Shown: positions 33,564-41,335 of the stretch, piece after piece | Layout of the letters: each line of letters starts with the position of its first letter | Position numbering within the stretch: position 1 is the stretch's first letter | From: Streptomyces longhuiensis | Lineage (GTDB): Bacteria > Actinomycetota > Actinomycetes > Streptomycetales > Streptomycetaceae | DNA length: 64,000 bases | Direction of reading: 5' to 3' | Assembly (NCBI RefSeq): GCF_020616555.1 | Contig: NZ_CP085173.1 | Coordinates: 930,001 to 994,000 of the forward strand | Position numbers and translations under genes: made by a program | Notes under the pieces: model-generated | Database searches by the model: none | What the model was told of the DNA's origin: nothing | What the model saw: the letters and a program-made list of their open reading frames with translations, nothing else

Positions 33564-34889
33564 ATGACGGCCATCTCGCGTCAGCACACCCCGCAAGGGA
33601 ACTCGACCGAAGCACCCCCACCCCCGAGACGGGTGTCCACCAAGCGAGCGGTCGCGGCGGCGACCATAGGCAACGCACTCGAATTCTTCGACCTCGCGGT
33701 CTATGCCCTGATGGCGGTCTACATCGGTCGGACATTCTTCCCCGCCGACAATCCCGGCGTCCAACTGGTCGAGGCGTACGCGGTGTTCGGCGTGACGTAT
33801 CTGATCCGGCCCCTCAGCGGCCTGCTGATCGGCTCGTACGCCGACCGGCACGGGCGCAAGAAGGCCCTGATGCTGACGATCTGGCTGATGGTCCTCGGCA
33901 CCTTCATGATCGCTTTCATGCCGGGCTACTCGACGCTCGGGTTCGTCGCGCCGGTGGGAGTCGTGATAGCGCGACTGATCCAGGGCTTCGGAGCCGGCGG
34001 AGAGTTCGGCGCCGCCACCTCCTTCCTGGTCGAGCAGAACGAACGGCGCAAGAGCTTCCTCGGCAGCTTCCAGTTCGCCAGTCAGGGGCTCGCGACGCTG
34101 ATGGCCTCCGGGTTCGCCACCGGTCTGACCGCGACGCTGTCCGAGGAGCAGATGACCTCCTGGGGCTGGCGGGTGCCGTTCGTGTTCGGCCTCCTGGTCG
34201 GCCCGGCCGGCTACCTGATCCGCCGCTACGCCGAAGAGGCGCCGGCTACGACTCGGGCGGCCGCGTCGGGGAACCGCGAGGAGAAGCCCTCGCCGATCCG
34301 GTCGGTGTTCCGGGACCACTGGGGCGGGCTGCTGATCGCGAGCGGAGCCATGGTGGTCTCGACCGCACTCAACTTCCTCCTGCAGTACCTGCCCACCTTC
34401 GCCATCAAGGACCTCGGGGTGGACGACTCACTGTCGTTCGCCGCGCTGCTCATCACCGGTGTCATCCTGACCCTCGGCACCCCGGTGGTCGGTCTGCTCG
34501 CGGACCGGTTCGGCCGGTTGAAGATCATGATCCCGGCCGCGGCGTCGATCGGCGTGTGCGCCGTCCCGCTGTTCCTCTGGCTGACCACATCACCGTCCTT
34601 CCTGACACTCGCGCTGTGCATGACGGTCCTGGGCATGCTCAAGGCCACGTACTTCGGCGCGCTGCCGTCGGTGATGTCCGACGTGTTCCCGGCAGAGGCG
34701 CGCGCGACCGGGCTGGCGTTCAGTTACAACACGACGGTCGCCGTCTTCGGAGGGTTCGCTCCCACGATCGCCGCGGCACTGGTCACAGCCACCGGCTCGC
34801 AGATCTCGCCGAGCTATTACCTGATGGCTGTCGCAGCCCTGAGCATCGCCGCGCTGGCGGGCGGGTACCGGATCCGCGGCATCCGTTGA
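33564..34889 (+). CDS. MFS transporter, metabolite:H+ symporter type (MHS, ProP/KgtP-like)
   Basis: The 441-residue membrane protein with 12 expected transmembrane segments has MHS-family signatures IGNALEFFDLAVY near the start, SYADRHGRKKALMLTI after segment 2, IQGFGAGGEFGAA in segment 4 and LLADRFGRLK after segment 8. Members import small organic acids, betaines or amino acids with protons. GGAAGGAA precedes the ATG. It follows the M20 peptidase by 38 bases and is probably in one transcript with it. Confidence 0.9.
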   Translation: MTAISRQHTPQGNSTEAPPPPRRVSTKRAVAAATIGNALEFFDLAVYALMAVYIGRTFFPADNPGVQLVEAYAVFGVTYLIRPLSGLLIGSYADRHGRKKALMLTIWLMVLGTFMIAFMPGYSTLGFVAPVGVVIARLIQGFGAGGEFGAATSFLVEQNERRKSFLGSFQFASQGLATLMASGFATGLTATLSEEQMTSWGWRVPFVFGLLVGPAGYLIRRYAEEAPATTRAAASGNREEKPSPIRSVFRDHWGGLLIASGAMVVSTALNFLLQYLPTFAIKDLGVDDSLSFAALLITGVILTLGTPVVGLLADRFGRLKIMIPAAASIGVCAVPLFLWLTTSPSFLTLALCMTVLGMLKATYFGALPSVMSDVFPAEARATGLAFSYNTTVAVFGGFAPTIAAALVTATGSQISPSYYLMAVAALSIAALAGGYRIRGIR

Positions 34890-34916
34890 GTTCCCTCTTC
34901 GACGGCCACTCCCAGG

Positions 34917-35310
34917 TCATGTGTCCTCCGTCCCTGGCGATCGGTCCGCCCGCCGCGCACGTGCGGCTGCCTCAAGGGCACGGCCGAACTCGAAGGGATG
35001 GTCCAACCGGTGCGGTTGACCGATGAGTTGGAGGCCGAGCGGCATGTCCTGGTCGTTCGTCCGGCCCAGGACGGTGAGGGCCGGGAGTCCCCGGAGCTGC
35101 CACGGGCGGCTGAGAGTGGGTGAGCCCGTCGCCGTGAGTCCCTTCGGGGCCGCGGCGGGTGCGGCCGGGCCGAGGATGGCGTCCACGTCGGTGAGCAGGG
35201 AGAGGGTCTCGGTGCGCGCCCGGTGGCGGAACGAGAGGGCGCTGCGGTTGTCCGCCTCGGCGATCTCGCGTCCGCTCGCCAGGAGTTCGGCGAGGGGCGT
35301 GCTCAGGCGC
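34917..35310 (-). pseudogene. C-terminal fragment of an amidase (GatA-like)
   Basis: The reverse strand encodes about 130 residues matching the amidase C-terminus: LAELLASGREIAEADNRSALSFRHRARTET, then DAILGPAAPAAAPKGLTATGSP, SRPWQLRGLPALTV and MPLGLQLIGQPHR. The N-terminal three quarters, with the Ser-Ser-Lys catalytic triad, is missing. At about base 35310 the similarity stops and a PcaD fragment begins on the other strand. It is a non-functional remnant. Confidence 0.75.
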
Positions 35311-35324
35311 TCCGGCTGTTCGGC

Positions 35325-35618
35325 GCTCTGTTGCGGGACCTCGCCGCAACCGATCCGGTCGGCTACGCGGCCTGCTGCGACGCACTCGCCGCCTACGACC
35401 TGCGACCGGACCTGGCCCGCATCACCGCTCCCACTCTCGTCGTCGGCGGCTCACTCGACCTCGCCACCCCTCTCGATCACGCCCGGGAACTCGCGGACGG
35501 GATCGCCGACGCCACCCTGGAGGCATGCGACATCGGGCATCTCGCGGTCGAGCAGCCCGAGGCTGTCGGCGCGGCACTGAGCGCCCACCTCCGTGCCCCG
35601 AACGGGCCACAGTATTGA
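35325..35618 (+). pseudogene. C-terminal fragment of 3-oxoadipate enol-lactonase (PcaD-like alpha/beta hydrolase)
   Basis: About 97 residues match the end of PcaD: LRDLAATDPVGYAACCDALAAYDLRPDLARITAPTLVVGGSLDLATP, then the catalytic-His region CDIGHLAVEQPEAV. The N-terminal half with the nucleophile Ser is absent. An ATG further upstream in frame (35223) lies inside the antisense of the amidase fragment, so the open frame there is chimeric. PcaD acts just before 3-oxoadipate, the product of the nearby hydroxyquinol pathway. Confidence 0.75.
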
Positions 35619-35835
35619 ATATGTGCAATAGTCTCAATTCGCCACACAGAAAAGCGGCGAACCGCACTTTCGGATCGGCGGTGATAATTCGATCCCGATA
35701 CCGATACCTTCCGAATTACTGCCGAGATCGACTCAATGAGTGCCTTTCCCGAATTGGACCGGCGCGCTGCGTCCACGGCTCTGACCAGCCCTGTATCTCT
35801 TCAACGTCACGCGAGACGACGAAGGGCTGAAGACG

Positions 35836-37770
35836 ATGGTTGGGCGACGGAGATTCCTCATGGCCGGTGCCATGGGCGGTGCGGCCATGCTTCCACGGAG
35901 TGCGGGAGAGCAGGCATACGCAGCGGACGGTCACGGTCATGGGTCGGCGTCCGCGAACACGAAGATTCCGCACACCCCCAAGCTGACGAAGTTCGTCGAC
36001 CCGCTGCCCATTCCGAGGACAGCCATCTCGGATCCCTCCGTCTATCCGGGCGCCGACTACTACGAGATCACGATGCGGCCGGGCACATGGCACTTCCACC
36101 GCGACCTCGGGCCGGCCAAGGTGTGGGGCTACTGGGCCGCGAACCCGCACGACCCTCGCAAGCCGATCGGCATGGGCTACCTGGGGCCGACCCTCGACGT
36201 GACCAGAGACCATCCGACGGTCGTCAAGTACCGCAACCACCTGCCGACCACCCACCTGTTCCAGTTCGTGATCAACAAGATTCGCAATGGGGACCCGCAG
36301 CTCACCCCGACCCCTCCGCCCCCCTACAAGCCCGTGCAGCCGTTTCCCGCGAACGTCAACGTGTGGAACGTCGTACACCAGCACGGCGGTTTCACCGCGC
36401 CACAGTCCGACGGCATGCCTCTGCAGTCGTTCAGCCCGGACGGCATCCACGCCGAGTCCTACAGCAGCCTGGACCCGAGCCGGGTCGAACCCAACGAGCA
36501 GATCTGCGCCTACACCAACCACGACCGTTCGTGCATGCTCTGGTATCACGACCACGGCATGGGGATGACCAGCGTCAACGTCTACGCGGGCCTGGCCGGT
36601 CTCTACCGCGTCGGTGACCCCGCCGACGATCGGCTCGGACTGCCGCGAGGCGAATTCGAGGTCCCCCTGATCCTGCAGGACCGGACCTTCCACCCGGACG
36701 GCTCGCTCGCCTACACCATGACCTTGCAGCAAGGCGAGGACACCCCGGTCGTCAACGGGAAGGCATACCCCTTCCTGGAGGTCGAGCGGCGACGCTACCG
36801 GTTGCGCGTTCTCAACGCTTCGAACGAGCGCTTCTGGCGGCTGAGGTTCGACGTTCCCGAGAAAGTAATGCCTCAGCCCGTCCTGCCGTTCTGGCTGATC
36901 GGCACCGACGGCGGTCTCCGCACCCCGTTGCAGATGCTGAACTTCCTGATCTCGCCGGCCGAGCGGTACGACCTGATCGTCGACTTCAGCAAGGTGCCCA
37001 TGGGCACGAAGGTCACGCTGACGAACTACAACGCGCCCGTGCACTTCCCCGGCGGCGACGGTCCGGAAATCTCGGAAGTCATGGAATTCCATGTCACGAA
37101 ACGGCCGTCCGGTGGTGGCGACAGGACGACGCCGCCCATGAAGCTCGAGCTGCCGAAGGTCGAACCCATCAAGGTGACGGCGCACACCCGCCGGCGGGAA
37201 TGGGTCCTCTACCAGCACCAACTCTTCGGCACCATGACGTTCAACGCGGTGCCGTTCATGGAGCCGTCCGAGGACTTCGTCAAGGCGGGCTCGACAGAGA
37301 TCTGGGAGTACATCAATCCCAATCACGACGGCCACCCGATGCATGTCCACCTCGTCAACTTCCAGGTGTTGAACAGGCAGCCGATCGACGCGGCCGGCTA
37401 CCAGGAACAATACGAGAAGTGGATTTCCGGGGGCCGTAAACCGGAGGACAAGCCGGTGTTGGCGAACTATCTCACCGGTCCGCCGATTCCGCCGGACCCG
37501 GATGAGGCACTGTCCCGCAAAGACACGGTCAAGTCCTATCCGGAGACGGTGACCAGAATCGTCATCAATGAATTCGACCCGCCGACGGAAAGGATCGCGG
37601 GGCTGCCGGGAAGCGGCACCGAGCTGCCGGCGACGTACGTCCAGCACTGCCACATCCTCGAACACGAAGACGACGACCTGATGCGCCCGTGGACGATCGT
37701 CGGCGACGACGACCACCACCACCACAGTGGTGATGGTGACCACGCCGGCGCCTACGGCCACCACCACTGA
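35836..37770 (+). CDS. Tat-exported multicopper oxidase (CotA/bilirubin-oxidase-like) with a His-rich tail
   Basis: The 644-residue cupredoxin-fold oxidase has a twin-arginine signal (GRRRFLMAGAMGG, residues 3-15) with a likely cleavage after AYA. Copper-site motifs are in order: HQHGG (181-185), WYHDHGMG, HPMHVHLVNFQV and HCHILEHEDDDLM, the last two forming the type 1 and trinuclear sites. The C-terminus is extremely histidine rich (DDDHHHHSGDGDHAGAYGHHH), and there is a small N-terminal DGHGHG cluster. It would oxidise phenols, bilirubin or metal ions outside the cell using O2. It stands alone between two decayed regions. Confidence 0.92.
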   Translation: MVGRRRFLMAGAMGGAAMLPRSAGEQAYAADGHGHGSASANTKIPHTPKLTKFVDPLPIPRTAISDPSVYPGADYYEITMRPGTWHFHRDLGPAKVWGYWAANPHDPRKPIGMGYLGPTLDVTRDHPTVVKYRNHLPTTHLFQFVINKIRNGDPQLTPTPPPPYKPVQPFPANVNVWNVVHQHGGFTAPQSDGMPLQSFSPDGIHAESYSSLDPSRVEPNEQICAYTNHDRSCMLWYHDHGMGMTSVNVYAGLAGLYRVGDPADDRLGLPRGEFEVPLILQDRTFHPDGSLAYTMTLQQGEDTPVVNGKAYPFLEVERRRYRLRVLNASNERFWRLRFDVPEKVMPQPVLPFWLIGTDGGLRTPLQMLNFLISPAERYDLIVDFSKVPMGTKVTLTNYNAPVHFPGGDGPEISEVMEFHVTKRPSGGGDRTTPPMKLELPKVEPIKVTAHTRRREWVLYQHQLFGTMTFNAVPFMEPSEDFVKAGSTEIWEYINPNHDGHPMHVHLVNFQVLNRQPIDAAGYQEQYEKWISGGRKPEDKPVLANYLTGPPIPPDPDEALSRKDTVKSYPETVTRIVINEFDPPTERIAGLPGSGTELPATYVQHCHILEHEDDDLMRPWTIVGDDDHHHHSGDGDHAGAYGHHH

Positions 37771-37937
37771 CGGGGTCGACCGAACGACGGCTCGCCGCCC
37801 CGAACTTCGGTACGGCGAACCGTCGTTGGAGTGCGCGGCTGCCAGGTCGGGCCGGTCCCGAACAAGTACAGGACCGGTACTTCGCGGGGGGCCCGGCGCT
37901 CGGCACGTAGGGCCGGGACGCCATAGGAATTCCCTGT

Positions 37938-38489
37938 GCACGCAGCTCGACCCGGTCCGCAGCGAGCTGTCGATGCCCGTCGGCCGGCACTGCGGCGAAC
38001 TCCTCGTCGCCGAGGTGGTGGGCATCGGCAGGGCTCCGCTCGCACACCGTCATCAGGGCGAGGTCGAGGACGCCCCGGCGGCACAGCCGCTCCAGGTCGG
38101 CGGAGCTCGGCTCCTCGAAGACGGTGACCTCAAGCCGCGGGAAGCGGCGCCGCACCGCGCCAAGAGCGCCCGGCAGCTGCCGCGTACCGAAACCCATCCG
38201 CACCGCGACGACCAGCTCGCCCACCAGCTCACCGGCGCCGGCTCGCGCCGTCGCCCTGGCCCGCCGCGACGCGCTCACCGCGACCTCCGCCTCCCGCAGG
38301 AACGCGCGGCCGACCACAGTGAGCACGAGTCCGGTCGGCCTGCGGGCGAACATTCCACGCCGAGTTCCCGCTCCAGGCCTCGGATCTGCCGGGACACCGA
38401 CGGTTGAGCGACGTCCAAAGCTCCGTAGCCGCCGTCACCGAGTACGCCTCGGCACTGGCCAGGGCGTACTCGTACTGACGAAGACTCAT
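37938..38489 (-). pseudogene. LysR-family regulator pseudogene with two single-base deletions
   Basis: Three frames together give a LysR protein. MSLRQYEYALASAEAYSVTAA begins at ATG 38489; LDVAQPSVSRQIRGLERELGVE continues after a one-base deletion near 38420; and FARRPTGLVLTVVGRAFLREAEV follows a second one-base deletion near 38350. The sensor domain then runs to about RVELR and loses similarity near 37940, before its normal end. Without both frameshift corrections no functional helix-turn-helix is made. Confidence 0.8.
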
Positions 38490-38537
38490 CGGCTCCCGTC
38501 ACTTCCCGCGGTGGAGCACGGTCCACCCGTTGTCATC

Positions 38538-38555
38538 GTTGCCACAGTTGGCAAC
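38538..38555. promoter_or_regulatory. Inverted-repeat operator candidate upstream of the AmiC-like gene
   Basis: GTTGCCA (38538-38544) and TGGCAAC (38549-38555) form a perfect inverted repeat around CAGT. It sits between the start of the LysR pseudogene and the AmiC-like gene at 38728, where a regulator would bind to control either. It may be the leftover site of the now broken LysR. Confidence 0.5.
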
Positions 38556-38727
38556 TCCGTCCCGCTGGCGGAGACTCCCCGGGGAGAGCGGGGGTGGGCC
38601 CGTACCCAGATGGGGCGCCGAAGGTGTCCGTACTCTGCTCGGCTAGTCTCGGCGCCACTGGTGATCACTCTGCGATCCGTCGATCCGGACAAAGTGCCAC
38701 CGCACCTTACTCAGGAGACGCCAGCAC

Positions 38728-39852
38728 ATGCATACGCCACCATCGCCACTTGCCGTGGAACGGACTGGCGGATCGTCCAACCGGTCATCCGTCCGGATCG
38801 GCGCCCTCGCACCGCTGACCCGGCCCGGCTGGGTCGAGGCAGGCCAACACCTGCTCGCCGGACTCGAGTTGGCCGTTCGCGAAGTCAATGACGCCGACGG
38901 GATCGGCGGACGCCCACTCGAGCTGGTCGTCCGGGACACCGCAGCCGATCCACAGAAGGCCGCGGCGGCGGTCGATGAACTGACTCGTATGGGCGTGGCG
39001 GCCCTGGCGGGCGAGTATCACAGCGTCGTCGCCCGGGCCGCTGCCGCCAGGGCCGACGCCCTCGGCCTGCCGTTCCTCTGCTCGTCGGCGGTTCTCGACG
39101 CGCTCACCGACCAGCCGACGGAATGGGTCGCGCGTCTCGCCCCGGCGCAGTCCCACGGCTGGCAGATCTACGCGGACTTCCTCCTCGGCGCCGGCCACAA
39201 CCGCATCGCCGTAGCGACGCAGCCGAGTGTCTACTGGGCATCCGGGACCCGCATTCTGCGGGACTGCCTCGCTGCGCGCGGTGGCACCGTCATCGAACTC
39301 GACATGGGTGAGCTCGACCCCGCGACCGTGTGCGACCGACTGGTCGAGAATCGCGCGACAGCCCTCCTTCTTCTGACCGGCCACCCGGAACCGGCGGTGT
39401 CGATCGTCAAGTCCGTCCGCCACGACCGGCGCCTCGCCGAGGTATTGATCGGCGCTCCGGCCGGGCAGCCGGAGTTCACCGAATGGGCGAAGTCGCTGGG
39501 CGAGGACGGCGCCGCGATCCCCTTCCTGCGCTATCTGCCCGAGCGCCTCAGCCCACTCGGCGCCCGAGTCGGGACGGCCCTGCGTGAGCGTCTGGGCGAA
39601 GCGCCCTCCTTCGTGGCCTTCGAGGGTTACGACACGGTCACCGTCCTCGCCGATGTGCTGCGCTCTCACGGCACGGACCGGGCACACATCGCCGAATCCT
39701 GGTCGCGGGTGGCAGTCGAAGGCACCCGTGGACAGATCCAGTTCTCCCGCACGCCGGGCATCAGCGTCTGGCAATGGGCTTGGACGCCGGTGCAAGTCGT
39801 CGACCGGGATCCGGCGGCATCCGATCGCTTCCGGATCCTCCACACCGGCTGA
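38728..39852 (+). CDS. AmiC-like periplasmic-binding-fold sensor/solute-binding protein without signal peptide
   Basis: The 374-residue Peripla_BP_6 (receptor family ligand-binding) protein contains IGALAPLTRPGWVEAGQHLLAGLELAVREVNDADGIGGRPLELVVRDTAADPQKAAAAVDEL, GVAALAGEYHSVVARAA and VAFEGYDTVTVLADVL. The N-terminus (MHTPPSPLAVERTGG) is hydrophilic with no signal peptide or lipobox, and no permease or ATPase genes are adjacent. This points to a cytoplasmic ligand sensor like AmiC of Pseudomonas rather than a transporter subunit. AGGAGA precedes the ATG. Confidence 0.8.
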   Translation: MHTPPSPLAVERTGGSSNRSSVRIGALAPLTRPGWVEAGQHLLAGLELAVREVNDADGIGGRPLELVVRDTAADPQKAAAAVDELTRMGVAALAGEYHSVVARAAAARADALGLPFLCSSAVLDALTDQPTEWVARLAPAQSHGWQIYADFLLGAGHNRIAVATQPSVYWASGTRILRDCLAARGGTVIELDMGELDPATVCDRLVENRATALLLLTGHPEPAVSIVKSVRHDRRLAEVLIGAPAGQPEFTEWAKSLGEDGAAIPFLRYLPERLSPLGARVGTALRERLGEAPSFVAFEGYDTVTVLADVLRSHGTDRAHIAESWSRVAVEGTRGQIQFSRTPGISVWQWAWTPVQVVDRDPAASDRFRILHTG

Positions 39853-39868
39853 CAGAGCGCGGGAGTTC

Positions 39869-39905
39869 CGCCGCGTGACGCGGTCACCCGCCACGTCACG
39901 CGGCG
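39869..39905. terminator. Bidirectional terminator, 12-bp perfect stem
   Basis: CGCCGCGTGACG (39869-39880) pairs fully with CGTCACGCGGCG (39894-39905), loop 13 bases. It occupies the 58-base gap between two convergent genes. Confidence 0.8.
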
Positions 39906-39910
39906 ACGCT

Positions 39911-40654
39911 TCAGGCGCGGCAGCGCAGCATCTCCAGCGGCGGGTTCGCGAGGAGGTCCGCCCAGAAGCCCTCTCCGTACTCACGGATGCCGGCCTCGGA
40001 CACCTGCAGCGGAACCCACTCCACCGCGCTGAACCCGGCCGCCCGCAGACACACCTCGTAGACCTCGCGGCGCGGGGCCGTGGTGACGATGGTGATCGGC
40101 TGAGGGTCGAGGAGAGCCGTGACCCGCACACGCGGACCCGTCTCGGTCTCCTCGCCCGTCGGCTCGCAGCGGAATCCGTACTTGTCCAGGGATGCGCAGT
40201 CGAACCCGTAGTCGGGCTTCTGGGCGAGCACGAAGAATTCTCCGCCCGGCAGCAGACTCCGGTGGATGTTGCGGCACATCCGCTCCATCTCCGGGATGTC
40301 CGCAGCATAGTTGAGGCACTGAACTCCCAGCGCGATGTCGAACCGCCGGTCGAGTGGCGCCAGTTCGGCCACGTCACCGACCTCGTAGCGCACACCCAGC
40401 GGCTCACGCCGCTCGCTCTCCCGCCCGGCGGCGATCATCTCGCCGGAGATGTCGACGCCGAAGACATCCGTGGCACCGCGCCGCCTGAACTCCCTGCTGT
40501 AGAAACCGGTGCCGCACGCCAGGTCGAGAACCGACTTGCCGCTCACGTCCCCGACCGTTTCCAGGAAGCTCGGCACTTCCCCGTAACGCATCAGCGGCAG
40601 GGACTTGAACCCCTCGAATGCCTCGCCGATCTCGTCGTACTGCTGCACAGTCAT
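39911..40654 (-). CDS. Class I SAM-dependent methyltransferase
   Basis: The 247-residue Rossmann-fold methyltransferase has motif I VLDLACGTGFYSREF near residues 42-56, the acidic residue after strand 2 in VFGVDISGEMI, VGDVAELAPLDRRFDIALGVQCLNYA, and a post-I region typical of small-molecule ToxA/UbiE-like enzymes. The C-terminal part (PLQVSEAGIREYGEGFWADLL) resembles the substrate domain of ToxA-type methyltransferases. There is no biosynthetic gene next to it, so the acceptor is unknown. Confidence 0.9.
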   Translation of the reverse strand: MTVQQYDEIGEAFEGFKSLPLMRYGEVPSFLETVGDVSGKSVLDLACGTGFYSREFRRRGATDVFGVDISGEMIAAGRESERREPLGVRYEVGDVAELAPLDRRFDIALGVQCLNYAADIPEMERMCRNIHRSLLPGGEFFVLAQKPDYGFDCASLDKYGFRCEPTGEETETGPRVRVTALLDPQPITIVTTAPRREVYEVCLRAAGFSAVEWVPLQVSEAGIREYGEGFWADLLANPPLEMLRCRA

Positions 40655-40921
40655 GTGCGTCCCCCTTCTGCGCTTCGTCCTGTATGTGGCAACGCCGGCC
40701 CTCGGGATTCAGAGGCTCGCCGGGTCGCCGCTGTGGCAGAGAGTCTCCTCCGCCCTGTACCGGCCGCCGTACTGGCAGATGACACGAAGAAGCCGGCCGG
40801 GCGACCCTCCAATCACCCAACGTGGTCTTGGGAATTCAACCCATGCACCGTCGAGCGCTGCCTCCCGGAGGGCCACGCCAGGCCTGTAGGGCCCCGGTCA
40901 CGAAGCGGAGGGGAAATCGGG

Positions 40922-41335
40922 ATGCGGCGGTGGCATGCGGCAATCTCGGCGCCGGCGATGGCACTTGTCGTCGCCGGTTGCGGAGGTGGGAAGGGAGATG
41001 CCTGTCGCCGCTGTGGGGTCCCTGCCGGTGACGGCGTCATCACGGCCGAGGGGATGGAAGGGGACAACGCCGGGAGCGGCATGCTGCTCAGCTCGATTCG
41101 CCACCGCGCCACGCACGGCGAGCCCCGTAGGATCGGCCTCCCGCCGGCCGCCGCGGGCCGAAGCGGCAAAGTCACCGCCGCCGACCGCAAGCAGAAGCTC
41201 CGGCTGGTGGAGATCACAGCCATCCCCGGCACCGACCGGGTCTGGGGCGTCGGCTCCCTGACAGTGGAGGCACACGGCGACGCGAACTTCAGCCGCGGCG
41301 CCATCGTCCAGTACGACTCGCGCCCCGGGGACTGA
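40922..41335 (+). CDS. Small putative lipoprotein
   Basis: The 137-residue protein starts at ATG 40922 with GGAGG (40907-40911) 10 bases upstream. Its N-terminus MRRWHAAISAPAMALVVAGCGGG is a good lipoprotein signal with the Cys in VAGC. The mature part is short (GVITAEGMEGDNAG, KQKLRLVEITAIPGTDRVWGVGSL) and I recognise no family. Its 3' end overlaps the end of the convergent LtrA gene by 47 bases. It is less certain than its neighbours because both strands are open here. Confidence 0.55.
   Translation: MRRWHAAISAPAMALVVAGCGGGKGDACRRCGVPAGDGVITAEGMEGDNAGSGMLLSSIRHRATHGEPRRIGLPPAAAGRSGKVTAADRKQKLRLVEITAIPGTDRVWGVGSLTVEAHGDANFSRGAIVQYDSRPGD

Noticed and set aside
34917..38555. Mobile element causing the broken genes
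   Set aside because: No integrase, transposase or long terminal repeats are present. The scars fit deletion and point mutation instead.
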